Source: Methanomethylophilus sp963631655 (lineage in GTDB: Archaea; Thermoplasmatota; Thermoplasmata; Methanomassiliicoccales; Methanomethylophilaceae). From it: DNA of 45,390 bases. The position numbers and the translations under genes were made by a program. Location: positions 1 through 45,390 of the forward strand of contig CAVGRR010000011.1 of assembly GCA_963631655.1 (NCBI GenBank), given 5' to 3'. The notes under the pieces are model-generated. The model was not told where the DNA came from and did no database searches. It saw nothing but the letters and a program-made list of their open reading frames with translations. Within the stretch, counting starts at the first letter, position 1; every line of letters starts with the position of its first letter. This document shows, one piece after another, positions 16,510 to 24,119 of this stretch.

Positions 16510-16799
16510 CAGAGATCCTTCCGCTCGGATTCCAGGCCTTTGACCATGACATTGTAAAGTATCTCGTCGGCAGGGGACTCGTTGGATGTGAAATCATCGA
16601 GGTCCAGATCCTGCTCGGCGGAACGGAAAGCAATCACTTTCTCAGCCTCTTCCTCAGTGAAGTTGGCCTTAAGCAATGTAGTGACGGCGTCCTTCACCGC
16701 ATCGGATTCACTGGAATACTTTCCCTTCCGGACAAGCTCCGACAATAAGACCAGCTGATCTGCAGGCAGTCTGACGACGATCCGTTCCTCTTTGCCCAC
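16509..16799 (-). CDS. Ribbon-helix-helix (CopG-type) protein
   Basis: A 96-residue protein with an N-terminal RHH DNA-binding domain: strand RIVVRLPADQ, then helices LVLLSELVRKGKYSSESDAVKDAVTTLLK. An acidic C-terminal half (EEEAEKVIAFRSAEQDLDLDDF) follows, probably for oligomerisation or partner binding. The start is GTG with GGTGAT a few bases upstream. It overlaps the FtsZ-like gene by one base, so the two are translationally coupled. In haloarchaea the short RHH regulator CdrS is encoded with ftsZ2 and controls cell division genes; a comparable role here is inference. Confidence 0.85.
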   Translation of the reverse strand: MGKEERIVVRLPADQLVLLSELVRKGKYSSESDAVKDAVTTLLKANFTEEEAEKVIAFRSAEQDLDLDDFTSNESPADEILYNVMVKGLESERKDL

Positions 16800-16816
16800 A
16801 ATATCACCGGTAAATA

Positions 16817-16837
16817 AGAAAAAACCCCGAGGGGGTT
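16817..16837 (-). terminator. Terminator of the rpl1-rpl10-rpl12 operon
   Basis: On the minus strand a hairpin AACCCC-CTC-GGGGTT is followed directly by a run of T, 32 bp after the rpl12 stop. Hairpin plus U-tract make a convincing terminator. Confidence 0.7.
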
Positions 16838-16868
16838 AAAGCGTTTGAAGTTCCGATAGAGTCTAAGC

Positions 16869-17180
16869 TCATCCGAAGAGTGCGCTGAGTCCAGCTGCGG
16901 CTTCGTCTTCGCTGACTGCTTCCTCTTCTTCCTCAGCAGGAGCTGCTGCGGGTGCGTCAGCTGCGGCTGCGGGTGCGGCTGCGGCTGCTGCGGCGGGAGC
17001 TGCGACAGAAGCGTTTGCGATAGCTTCTTTGATGTCGACTCCCTCGAGGGATGCAACGAGTGCTTTGACTTTAGCGGCGTCAACTTCTACGCCTGCTGCG
17101 GTGAGGATAGCCGTGATAGCATCTTCGGTAATCTCTTTTCCAGCAGAGTAGAGGACCATTGCGCTGTAAATATACTGCAT
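16869..17180 (-). CDS. rpl12: Ribosomal protein P1 / L12 (archaeal stalk)
   Basis: Acidic stalk protein that recruits translational GTPases to the large subunit. The 103-residue product has the N-terminal dimerisation domain (QYIYSAMVLYSAGKEITEDAI), an Ala/Pro-rich hinge, an acidic stretch and the C-terminal factor-binding tail AAAGLSALFG, identical to the tail of L10 here. I choose ATG 17180 (MQYIY): GGAG lies 9 nt upstream and archaeal P1 starts there. An ATG at 17201 overlapping the rpl10 stop is an alternative. Confidence 0.93.
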   Translation of the reverse strand: MQYIYSAMVLYSAGKEITEDAITAILTAAGVEVDAAKVKALVASLEGVDIKEAIANASVAAPAAAAAAAPAAAADAPAAAPAEEEEEAVSEDEAAAGLSALFG

Positions 17181-17197
17181 TTCATTCATCTCCATTT

Positions 17198-18196
17198 TCA
17201 TCCGAAAAGAGCACTGAGACCGGCTGCGGCCTCATCTTCGCTGACTTCTTCGGATTCTTCTTCGTCTGCTTTCTGCTCCGCCGGGGCGGCGGGTTCTGCT
17301 GCGGTAACGACGGGCACTGCGGAAAGTCTCGCTGCGATGTCGTCGTTAGTGTATCCGGTTGCAGAAGCGATGGCAAGCATCTGACTGTCTGCCTTGGCAA
17401 AAAGCGCTCCAATTGTCTCATTAGTCGGTATCGCGGCCTCAACAGAAAGCGCATATGCACTCCTGTATGCCTTCGCAATAAGCATGGGGACAGTCTCTTT
17501 TGCAGGGTATGCAACTTCAACTGCGAGTGCAATTGCGTCGTGGGCGGCCGTAGCGAACATATTGCTGTAATAATCATCAGGAATATCCAGAACACTTCTG
17601 CTGTAAACGATTCCGTCGCCGTAGATCGCTTTCGCGTCCATACCGACGATCATGGGAAGGATTTCCAGCTTGGGAAGCATTGCTGCGAGGTCGGCTTTGA
17701 TCTCCTCTCCCGCTTTAGCAACAGTGGTATCTTTCTTGATGGTTATTTTCCCGTTCATGATCTGAGCGGGAAGCCCGAGTTTCTGAAGTTCACCGATGAT
17801 AGGTCCAGGTCCGAACGGAGTAGGTCCGGCAGGGACTACGATGTCGAACGGTGCTTTGTCGCCTGCCCTTGCGGGTGCGGGGGACATGGTCGCTTTCAGC
17901 TTGTTAAAGAGCTTGAAGGCGTTCAGGTCCGTGGTGACAATAGCGCACTGTCCTTCGACGTGATCTGCAAGAGCATCGATTCCGGGCTTGTACTGAGCGG
18001 CCTCGTCGAGAGCAAGACGGATAAGGTTGTTCTTAGTCATCTTGATCTTTGCGTGGGCGCGCATTCCAGCCCTCATCGCCTGAATCTGCTGTCCGGGGAT
18101 ACCGTTCATGCTGACAACTGCGACAACAGGTGCATTCTTGATATCCTCGACGATCTCACCGACGAGTTCCTTCTTCCAACTTGCAACGTGTGCCAT
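17198..18196 (-). CDS. rpl10: Ribosomal protein L10 (P0)
   Basis: Stalk base protein that binds 23S rRNA and carries L12/P1 dimers, 332 residues. The N-terminal rRNA-binding domain reads HVASWKKELVGEI...VVAVVSMNGIPGQQ; the archaeal insertion domain follows; C-terminal spine helices hold the P1 dimers. An Ala/acid-rich linker then leads to the AAAGLSALFG tail shared with L12. It lies between rpl1 and rpl12 in the conserved archaeal order. Confidence 0.95.
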   Translation of the reverse strand: MAHVASWKKELVGEIVEDIKNAPVVAVVSMNGIPGQQIQAMRAGMRAHAKIKMTKNNLIRLALDEAAQYKPGIDALADHVEGQCAIVTTDLNAFKLFNKLKATMSPAPARAGDKAPFDIVVPAGPTPFGPGPIIGELQKLGLPAQIMNGKITIKKDTTVAKAGEEIKADLAAMLPKLEILPMIVGMDAKAIYGDGIVYSRSVLDIPDDYYSNMFATAAHDAIALAVEVAYPAKETVPMLIAKAYRSAYALSVEAAIPTNETIGALFAKADSQMLAIASATGYTNDDIAARLSAVPVVTAAEPAAPAEQKADEEESEEVSEDEAAAGLSALFG

Positions 18197-18208
18197 CCTT
18201 AGACCTCC

Positions 18209-18847
18209 TCAGAGCAACCTCTCCGAGGGACCCATGGTGGTCTTGATGTATGCGGAAGCGAGGTTGTGGGATCCCTTTTCAAGGTGTCCTTCAACACGCT
18301 TCATGATGAGGTCCGCATTTTCAGCGATGTCCTCAGCAGACATGTTGACAGTTCCGATGGGTACATGGAAGGTCGTCTTGTCTTTCGTCCTGACAGTAAC
18401 AGACTTGCGGAAGTTTGCGATAAGGGGCGCGGGGTCTGCACCGGGCGCGATGGGCTTAGGCATTTTTCCGCGAGGACCGAGAACGGTACCGAGCCTTTTA
18501 CCGACCTGCGCCATGAGAGGTGCTTCTGCGATAAAGTAGTCGATCTCGTTTGCGATCTTCTTTGCCTGTTTCTTGTTCCCTGCGAGAGTTCCGAGTTCTT
18601 CGGGAGTGATCACAAGGTCGGCAACATCTTTGGCTTTCAAGGCTAGTTCGCCACCACCAATCACAGCGATCTTGACTTCTTTTCCGCGTCCCTTGGGGAG
18701 GACGATATCCTCCTGAATACGGTTCTTAGGAAGAGAAAGGTCAACATCTTTGAGATTGATGGCCAACTCAACCGTCTCAACAAATTTGCGCTTCTTCGCA
18801 CTGTCAAGTGCCTTCTGCACAACTATTACGGTTGGTTTATCTGCCAA
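18209..18847 (-). CDS. rpl1: Ribosomal protein L1
   Basis: Binds 23S rRNA at the L1 stalk near the E site, 212 residues. Typical features are VELAINLKDVDLSLPKNRIQEDIVLPKGRG near the N-terminus and GPRGKMPKP in the second domain. The start is TTG at 18847 with AGGAGG 7 nt upstream; no ATG is suitably placed. In other archaea L1 represses translation of its own operon by binding the mRNA near its start, and the weak TTG start here would suit such control, but I did not identify a binding site. Confidence 0.95.
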   Translation of the reverse strand: MADKPTVIVVQKALDSAKKRKFVETVELAINLKDVDLSLPKNRIQEDIVLPKGRGKEVKIAVIGGGELALKAKDVADLVITPEELGTLAGNKKQAKKIANEIDYFIAEAPLMAQVGKRLGTVLGPRGKMPKPIAPGADPAPLIANFRKSVTVRTKDKTTFHVPIGTVNMSAEDIAENADLIMKRVEGHLEKGSHNLASAYIKTTMGPSERLL

Positions 18848-18918
18848 TACAATTCCTCCTCGTAGTTCTAGCGGGTGTATTAAGCCCTCCTACGAGCAAG
18901 TCGTTGTAAGTGGGACCT

Positions 18919-18930
18919 GTATATAAAGGT
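18919..18930 (-). promoter_or_regulatory. Promoter of rpl1-rpl10-rpl12
   Basis: Minus-strand CTTTATATAC TATA box about 75 nt before the rpl1 start, predicting a leader of about 50 nt that carries the AGGAGG. Confidence 0.6.
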
Positions 18931-18978
18931 AACAGAAAACAGGACATTGTCCTTCTTATAAAACGGGATATAAAAGCT

Positions 18979-19003
18979 CAGATCGGCCTTTGGGACCGAT
19001 CTG
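18979..19003 (-). terminator. Second hairpin behind rpl11
   Basis: CAGATCGG / CCGATCTG, an 8-bp perfect stem with a 9-nt loop, followed on the minus strand by GAGCTTTT. It backs up the hairpin at 19012-19031 and separates secE-spt5-rpl11 from the rpl1 promoter. Confidence 0.55.
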
Positions 19004-19011
19004 ATATAAAG

Positions 19012-19031
19012 GAAAAAGGGCCGAAGCCCTT
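19012..19031 (-). terminator. UUCG-tetraloop terminator behind rpl11
   Basis: On the minus strand AAGGGC-TTCG-GCCCTT followed by TTT, just 10 bp after the rpl11 stop. The stable tetraloop and U-tract indicate a terminator. Confidence 0.7.
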
Positions 19032-19040
19032 GTTAATGTT

Positions 19041-19514
19041 TCACTGGAGCTGGTCGTCGTAGACGCCGGCCCTGACATCGGCCTGGAAGACCTTTGCATC
19101 CTTTCCGTCGATGGTCACACCGAGGGAGACGCAGTTTCCGGAAACTTCCATGACGCGGGCTTTGACGGTTGCACCGAGAAGGTCGTCAGCTTTCTGTGCT
19201 GCGATCTTCTTTGCCTGCTCGACGGTAAGGTTTCCGACCTTGGTGGTCTTGGGGTTGCCGGATCCGAGGGGGATGTTGAGCTCCGCCTTGATCAGTGCGG
19301 ACATAGGGGGAGTTCCGACTTTGATGTCGAAGGTCTTGTCATCGTTGATAAGGATGGTGACGGGAACCTTCATTCCGTCGAACGCCTTGGTTTTCTCGTT
19401 GATCTTGGCGATGACCTGACCGATGTTCACGCCTTTGGGACCGAGTGCGGGTCCGAGCGGGGGTCCCGCTGTTGCTTTACCGCCGTCGACCATTGCCTCT
19501 ACTTTGTCTACCAT
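19041..19514 (-). CDS. rpl11: Ribosomal protein L11
   Basis: Binds the GTPase-associated region of 23S rRNA, 157 residues. The N-terminal motif is GGKATAGPPLGPALGPKGVNIGQVIAKINEKT, and the C-terminal rRNA-binding domain contains the KIAAQKADDLLGATVKAR helix. ATG 19514 has AAGGAGAA 6 nt upstream. It overlaps neither neighbour; the spt5 stop is 2 bp upstream, so the genes are one unit. Confidence 0.95.
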   Translation of the reverse strand: MVDKVEAMVDGGKATAGPPLGPALGPKGVNIGQVIAKINEKTKAFDGMKVPVTILINDDKTFDIKVGTPPMSALIKAELNIPLGSGNPKTTKVGNLTVEQAKKIAAQKADDLLGATVKARVMEVSGNCVSLGVTIDGKDAKVFQADVRAGVYDDQLQ

Positions 19515-19516
19515 AT

Positions 19517-20380
19517 TCAATTCTCCTTTTCGATTACTCTGACACTGTCAGCTTTGACAGTAACGGGTATGGGGACCATTGCGTCGATGAGTTCGACCGT
19601 GATCTCCTCTTTAGTTTGATCAATTTTCTGGACTCTCGCCCTCTCGCCCTTGAAGGGCCCGTTGACGAGTTCCACGGTGTCTCCGTCCTCGATTCCGATG
19701 ACCGGTGAGACGGGCACGAGATACGAGCTGATCTCGTCGATCGAGATCTCGGCAGGAATGTGCGCATCACGGGGAGCGCTTCCGTCCTTGACATCGACGA
19801 ACGATTTCGCCTTCTTGATTCCGCGGGCCTTCTCCTGAAGCCTGTCGGTGTTCATTCCCTCGACGAAGACGTATCCTCTGAGTTTCACAGGGCTTAGGAC
19901 CGCGTAAACGTCTTTCTCCCCCTGGTCCGCCTTTGCGAAGAGACTCATGACCACATCTTTCTCGTGGTCCATCTGGGTCTTTAGAGTGAGAATGGATTGT
20001 TTCGCACATGCTCCGAACGAAGTGACCGCAGATCCGAAGTCGGACTGGACGGTTATGTCCACATCCACGGAGTCGTCATACCTGGCACCACGGGGGCAGA
20101 TGATCTCGATCCTGAACGCCTTGGCGTCTCCCTTGGGGAAGGACATGCTGAGCTCGGATCCTGAATTGAAATTGTCCCAGACCTCGTTCTCATTGGAATC
20201 GTAGAGAGTGACCCTCCACTCGGGACCTTCCTCGGGATCGGATGCGTTGACCGAGAAGTTGAACACGACCTCCTCCGCACCGGGAACGACCTGGAAGTCC
20301 CAGAAGGCCTTACCGCCGGCGTGAACATCTTTTGTTCCGCTGTCCCCGGAAAAATCAGGATTGGTCTGTAACTCTGCCAT
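19517..20380 (-). CDS. spt5: Transcription elongation factor Spt5/NusG with N-terminal extension
   Basis: Universally conserved RNA polymerase processivity factor. Residues about 127-215 form the NGN domain that binds the polymerase clamp (QSILTLKTQMDHEKDVVMSLF...LRGYVFVEG). Residues about 228-285 form the KOW domain (DGDTVELVNGPFKGERARV). Archaeal Spt5 is usually near 150 residues; this one is 287. The extra N-terminal ~125 residues look like a beta-sandwich (FWDFQVVPGAEEVVFNFSVN, WRVTLYDSNENEVWDNF) with no signal peptide. Their role is unknown. Position in secE-spt5-rpl11 is canonical. Confidence 0.92.
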   Translation of the reverse strand: MAELQTNPDFSGDSGTKDVHAGGKAFWDFQVVPGAEEVVFNFSVNASDPEEGPEWRVTLYDSNENEVWDNFNSGSELSMSFPKGDAKAFRIEIICPRGARYDDSVDVDITVQSDFGSAVTSFGACAKQSILTLKTQMDHEKDVVMSLFAKADQGEKDVYAVLSPVKLRGYVFVEGMNTDRLQEKARGIKKAKSFVDVKDGSAPRDAHIPAEISIDEISSYLVPVSPVIGIEDGDTVELVNGPFKGERARVQKIDQTKEEITVELIDAMVPIPVTVKADSVRVIEKEN

Positions 20381-20389
20381 GGTTCCGCC

Positions 20390-20623
20390 TCAGAAATAGT
20401 TAGGGAGGTAGGTCATAACCCACATTACTGCGAAACCCACAAGACCCAGGATGATGATTCCGATTGCGGAGATCTTCGCGGTCTTGAGATATTCCTCTTT
20501 GTCGGGGGTGTGGGCCATCTGAAGGATCCTGCCGTATTTGCCTTTTCCAAGACCGCTGATCTTGGAATCGAGGCTGCTCTGGATCTGTTCAGCCTTGCCG
20601 GGTTCCACATTTTCGCCTGCCAT
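20390..20623 (-). CDS. secE: Preprotein translocase subunit SecE (Sec61 gamma)
   Basis: Small clamp subunit of the SecYE channel. A polar N-terminal segment is followed by the amphipathic helix (GKYGRILQMAHTPDKEEYLKTAK) and one membrane span (IIILGLVGFAVMWVMTYL), as expected for archaeal SecE. I choose ATG 20623 (77 residues) with GGAAGG upstream; an ATG at 20668 would add 15 residues. It is the first gene of secE-spt5-rpl11. Confidence 0.9.
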   Translation of the reverse strand: MAGENVEPGKAEQIQSSLDSKISGLGKGKYGRILQMAHTPDKEEYLKTAKISAIGIIILGLVGFAVMWVMTYLPNYF

Positions 20624-20715
20624 CTGTTTACCTTCCTGTGATTCAGGTGTTGCAATCCGCCCTTTCATTTATTAATGAATAAAGCAGATGAGCAAGACCT
20701 TAACTTAGCATGTTT

Positions 20716-20730
20716 CTTTTATAGCTTTCG
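20716..20730 (-). promoter_or_regulatory. BRE/TATA promoter of secE-spt5-rpl11
   Basis: On the minus strand CGAAAG directly followed by CTATAAAAG, a strong BRE plus TATA match about 100 nt before the secE ATG. Confidence 0.65.
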
Positions 20731-20954
20731 CTCATCAATACGGTTCTGACCCTCGAATTCTGTCATTGTTGATGCATTGTCAGCAAGACAACGGCCGTTA
20801 CCGTACCTGCTCTCGTCAACCGCTGTATATTATTACCAATGATAAATCTATGCTCAGCGGAAAGATGTCCCGATTCACGATTGCTCCGCGTAGATAGGTC
20901 ACTATTTTATATTGGTTGCAGATTGACTCGTATTCCCTCATGAGGTGTTTAAAC
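20731..20954. other. Intergenic region secE / small gene
   Basis: No credible gene here. It holds a 6-bp inverted repeat CCGCTG (20820-20825) / CAGCGG (20855-20860) and a plus-strand TATA-like ATTTTATATTGG (about 20902-20913), the probable promoter of the gene at 20955. I see no tRNA or clear C/D-box RNA. Confidence 0.4.
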
Positions 20955-21119
20955 ATGGAAGAGGTTTTGTGCAACATCGAGATTATTAAGGACAACAACA
21001 ATTTTGTCGCCAAGATCCAGAGTGATATCGGTGGCATGAGAGAATACAAATCTTCGAATTTTGAAGAGGTCCTCGAGCAGATGACGATGGATCTTCAGGA
21101 AGAATTCGAAATTGCTTGA
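20955..21119 (+). CDS. Small acidic hypothetical protein, 54 residues
   Basis: MEEVLCNIEIIKDNN opens a short strand-strand-helix pattern, then FEEVLEQMTMDLQEEFEIA forms an acidic amphipathic helix. I do not recognise a family. Support for coding: a GAGGTG 7-8 nt before the ATG, its own TATA-like element, and close spacing (14 bp) to the UPF0147 gene. Confidence 0.7.
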   Translation: MEEVLCNIEIIKDNNNFVAKIQSDIGGMREYKSSNFEEVLEQMTMDLQEEFEIA

Positions 21120-21133
21120 ACGGCGGTGAAGAA

Positions 21134-21388
21134 ATGGCAGACAAGATCAAACAGATATCGGACGCAATGAACATGCTCGCAGAGGACCAGTCCGTCCCCA
21201 GGAACATCAGGAAAGGAGCCACCGACGCCAAAGCAAGACTTCTCGACACCAAAGAGCCCATGGACGTCCGTGCCGCAGGTGCCGTCAACATCCTCGACGA
21301 CCTTGCAAACGACCCCAATGTACCCCTTCACGCCAGGACCCTTATCTGGCAGATCATCAGTCAGCTCGAGACCGTCGGCAAAGAGTGA
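21134..21388 (+). CDS. UPF0147 family protein
   Basis: An 84-residue archaeal protein of the UPF0147 family, all-helical: IKQISDAMNMLAEDQSVPRNIRKGATDAK and NDPNVPLHARTLIWQIISQLETV match the family pattern. Function is unknown. The ATG at 21134 follows GGTGAAG. A strong terminator lies 5 bp after the stop. Confidence 0.9.
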   Translation: MADKIKQISDAMNMLAEDQSVPRNIRKGATDAKARLLDTKEPMDVRAAGAVNILDDLANDPNVPLHARTLIWQIISQLETVGKE

Positions 21389-21393
21389 TGACA

Positions 21394-21425
21394 GATGGGC
21401 CCCCTTCGGGGCCCCATCCTTTTTT
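21394..21425 (+). terminator. Terminator behind UPF0147 gene
   Basis: A GC-rich hairpin (left arm GATGGGCCCC, right arm GGGGCCCCATC with one bulged base, loop CTTC) followed by six T. Confidence 0.75.
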
Positions 21426-21442
21426 AAAACACATTACAGATT

Positions 21443-22018
21443 TTACTGTTTCTGGCTCTTTATGATTTCAATGAAATTCTGGAAGAGCTCAGGCCCGAAC
21501 TCGCTGTTCTCCACTTCGGGATGATACTGTACTCCGAAGAGGGGGCGGGTGAGGCAGGATACGGCCTCGACCTTGCAGGAAGGGGAGGACGCTGTGAGTT
21601 TGAATCCTTTCGGAACAGATTTGACCTCGTCATTGTGAGATCCCCAAACGGTGAAATCGTCGGGCATTCCCGCGAAGAGATCGGAATGGTCCTCGACGTG
21701 AAGTTTCACTTCTCCGAACTCGGGCATATCTGCAGGACCCAGTTCGGATCCGAAGTGCTGGCACATGAACTGATGGCCGGCGCAGATGCCGAGAATGGGG
21801 TACTCCGCACGGTCGAGATATTCGCCGTTGTTGCCCATACGGTTTCCTTCGCACGCGATGCTCGGTGCGCCGCCGGAAAGGACGAGACCGTCGAGATCCT
21901 TGATCTCTTCAAAAGGCGTGGTGTTGGGAACAATCTTGGTTTCGACTTTGAGGTATTTCAGCACACGCCACTCGCGATGCGTCCACTGACCACCGTTATC
22001 GATAACGTAGATTTTCAT
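21443..22018 (-). CDS. guaAA: GMP synthetase glutaminase subunit A
   Basis: Class I glutamine amidotransferase subunit that supplies ammonia to the ATP-pyrophosphatase subunit in XMP to GMP conversion. The 191-residue product has the nucleophile elbow GICAGHQF (Cys), QYHPEVE (His/Glu) and the oxyanion region LVLSGGAPS. Separate A and B subunits are the archaeal arrangement. It is transcribed alone; guaAB lies 262 bp upstream on the same strand. The stop is TAA. Confidence 0.95.
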   Translation of the reverse strand: MKIYVIDNGGQWTHREWRVLKYLKVETKIVPNTTPFEEIKDLDGLVLSGGAPSIACEGNRMGNNGEYLDRAEYPILGICAGHQFMCQHFGSELGPADMPEFGEVKLHVEDHSDLFAGMPDDFTVWGSHNDEVKSVPKGFKLTASSPSCKVEAVSCLTRPLFGVQYHPEVENSEFGPELFQNFIEIIKSQKQ

Positions 22019-22280
22019 GTTCAGTCATAAATGTCCTGTTTAAATTAATTATTGTACAGGATTGCGATCTGCTTCATATTCCAGACGCTGGCTGAAATTT
22101 CATACACGCTGAAATGACATATACCGTAAGACGGCATAGAAACGTCGTTCCGACAGCTTTTCTTTCAAAAAAGGAATACGCGCAATGCCGATCTGCGCCT
22201 CGACAGGCATTTTTGAAATGGATCCTGCAGAAGGACCGCATTTCGGCAGATCTCGACATTGCACGTATGTGTGTGGGTAA
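22019..22280. other. Intergenic region between guaAA and guaAB
   Basis: A minus-strand A+T-rich stretch (about 22036-22052, AATTAATTTAAAC) is the likely guaAA promoter. Short open frames on both strands lack ribosome binding sites and recognisable content. I see no RNA gene. Confidence 0.4.
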
Positions 22281-23243
22281 TCACTCCCACTCGATGGTGC
22301 TCGGGGGTTTGCTGGTGATGTCGTAAACGACGCGGTTGACGCTGTCCTTCATGGAGTCGGTGATGCGCACCGAGATCTTGTTGAGAAGCTCGAGGGAAAG
22401 ACGGGAGAACGTCGCGGTCATTCCGTCGATGGAGTCGACGGCACGGACAGCGATGGTGTACCCGTACGCCCTGCGGTCGCCCTGCACACCGACTGATTTG
22501 CTCGGAAGAAGTGCAGCGAAATACTGCCAGGGGCGGACGGCCTCACCGTTCTTCACAGCTTTCATGATCTCGTCCTCGACGATGAAACATGCCTTGCGGA
22601 CGATCTCGACCTTCTCGGGGGTGACATCGCCGAGACACCTGATGGCGAGTGCGGGGCCGGGGAACGGCTGCCTCTCGGAAGCCTCGACCTTCAGTGCCCT
22701 GGCGACCTGCCTGACCTCATCCTTGTAGAGGTCCCTGAGGGGCTCGCAGAGGGTCATACCCATATCCTTGGGAAGCCCGCCGACATTGTGGTGAGATTTG
22801 ATGGTGTCCCTGGTGCCGTCGCCGGATTCGATCCAGTCGGGGGCAATGGTCCCCTGGAGGAGATATGTTGCTCCGAACTCCTTCGCATACCTCTCGAAGA
22901 CCCTGATGAACTTGTCCCCGATGATCTTCCTTTTCTGCTCTGGGTCTTCTACACCTTTGAGTGCTTCGAAATACTCGTCGGCCACGCGGGCGATCTTGTA
23001 GTTGATGCCGCTGTTCTTCATCATGGCCTCGACCTCATCGGTCTCGCCCTGTCTCATGAGTCCGTTGTCAACGTATACTGCAAGGAGGCGGTCACCGATG
23101 GCACGGCTCGCAAGTGCGGCGGTGACCATACTGTCGACACCTCCGGAGCAGGCGATGATGGCCTTGCCGGGGGCGGGGATCTCCCTGGTGATCTGTTCCA
23201 GTGCCTCGTTGATAAATTCCTGTTCGTCGAAAAATCCGCTCAT
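22281..23243 (-). CDS. guaAB: GMP synthetase ATP-pyrophosphatase subunit B
   Basis: Adenylates XMP and transfers ammonia to give GMP. The 320-residue product has the N-type PP-loop IIACSGGVDSMV, YVDNGLMR, LLQGTIAPDWIES, and the C-terminal dimerisation domain ending SKPPSTIEWE, the conserved GMPS terminus. Its ATG directly abuts the purE stop, so the two purine genes share a transcript. Confidence 0.96.
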   Translation of the reverse strand: MSGFFDEQEFINEALEQITREIPAPGKAIIACSGGVDSMVTAALASRAIGDRLLAVYVDNGLMRQGETDEVEAMMKNSGINYKIARVADEYFEALKGVEDPEQKRKIIGDKFIRVFERYAKEFGATYLLQGTIAPDWIESGDGTRDTIKSHHNVGGLPKDMGMTLCEPLRDLYKDEVRQVARALKVEASERQPFPGPALAIRCLGDVTPEKVEIVRKACFIVEDEIMKAVKNGEAVRPWQYFAALLPSKSVGVQGDRRAYGYTIAVRAVDSIDGMTATFSRLSLELLNKISVRITDSMKDSVNRVVYDITSKPPSTIEWE

Positions 23244-23729
23244 TCATTCCACCTTCTTCGCCTCGCCGACAACGAATTCCGAATCGGCCTCCACCTTGTC
23301 CGCCATCTTCACACGGTCGTCCGCAAGCTTCTTGGAAAGTGTGGGATCGGAAAGTGCCAGCATCTCGATTGCGAGGGTGGCGGCATTGTCTCCGCGGTCC
23401 ATTCCGACGGTAGCAACGGGGATTCCGGGGGGCATCTGAACCATCGAAAGGAGAGCATCGTAGTTCAATGCTCCGCTGACGGGAACGCCGATAACGGGTT
23501 TGCAGGTGAAGGATGCAATCACTCCGGGAAGTGCAGCAGAGAGACCTGCGATCGATATGAAGACACCTGCATCGGTGTTCTTTACGAGTTCCTCGACCCT
23601 GCGGGGGGTCCTGTGAGCGGAAGCAACCGCGATCTCGAACTCCACACCGAATTTGCGCAGAACCTTGATCGCTTTCTCAGCAATCGGGAAGTCGCTTTTG
23701 CTTCCCATAATTATGAATACCTTGGCCAT
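23244..23729 (-). CDS. purE: N5-CAIR mutase PurE
   Basis: Interconverts N5-CAIR and CAIR in purine biosynthesis. The 161-residue class I protein has GSKSDFP, the SAHRTPRR active-site motif, and AGLSAALPGVIASFTCKPVIGVP. ATG 23729 follows a minus-strand TATA-like GCTTATATGT (23759-23768). No purK is adjacent. Confidence 0.94.
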   Translation of the reverse strand: MAKVFIIMGSKSDFPIAEKAIKVLRKFGVEFEIAVASAHRTPRRVEELVKNTDAGVFISIAGLSAALPGVIASFTCKPVIGVPVSGALNYDALLSMVQMPPGIPVATVGMDRGDNAATLAIEMLALSDPTLSKKLADDRVKMADKVEADSEFVVGEAKKVE

Positions 23730-23771
23730 GGACAAGATGACTGCAAGGACCTATTAAAACATATAAGCGGG

Positions 23772-23792
23772 CGACCGGAAGGAGTCCGGTCG
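23772..23792 (-). terminator. Hairpin behind the 102-residue membrane protein gene
   Basis: CGACCGGA / TCCGGTCG, an 8-bp perfect stem with a 5-nt loop, 18 bp after the stop at 23811. It sits just before the purE promoter; the U-tract is weak. Confidence 0.45.
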
Positions 23793-23810
23793 TCCGGAAG
23801 AGGTTTTCGT

Positions 23811-24119
23811 TCAGCTTTTCAGAACGGTGACAAGGAAGATTCCGACGGCGACAAGGGCACCGATAATGACACCAATGAGGTTGACGATGGCATTGTAGAC
23901 CATGTCCCAGGTGTCGATGTCACGGAACTCGGAAACGTCGCTCCATCCGAGGAGGTAGATCATAATCAACGCGACAACAAGTCCGATGACAGTGATGAGA
24001 ATTCCGTATACCCTGTTCTTGCCTTTTCCGAAATATGCAGAGAAAATTCCCGCGAGAACCATCACGACCGCAAAGACGATCAGGACGAGACTGAGGAAAT
24101 CCCAGCTGATTATATCCAT
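23811..24119 (-). CDS. Small membrane protein, three predicted spans
   Basis: A 102-residue protein with three hydrophobic helices: FLSLVLIVFAVVMVLAGIFSAYF, VYGILITVIGLVVALIMIYLLGW and AIVNLIGVIIGALVAVGIFLVTV. A polar loop (SDVSEFRDIDTW) separates spans two and three. I recognise no family. GGAGGA precedes the ATG, and a minus-strand TATA-like ATTTTATAAGG (about 24180-24190) suggests its own promoter. It is divergent from gar1. Confidence 0.75.
   Translation of the reverse strand: MDIISWDFLSLVLIVFAVVMVLAGIFSAYFGKGKNRVYGILITVIGLVVALIMIYLLGWSDVSEFRDIDTWDMVYNAIVNLIGVIIGALVAVGIFLVTVLKS

Noticed and set aside
16869..17300. Near-identical tails of L10 and L12 as a duplication
   Set aside because: The shared AAAGLSALFG end is the known factor-binding tail of archaeal P0 and P1, not a recent repeat.
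20816..21049. 77-residue minus-strand frame overlapping the small gene at 20955
   Set aside because: It is antisense to a gene with a good ribosome binding site and promoter, and its hydrophobic content looks accidental.
22114..22326. 70-residue plus-strand frame between guaAA and guaAB
   Set aside because: It overlaps the guaAB 3' end, has no ribosome binding site and no recognisable content; the minus-strand alternative there is equally weak.
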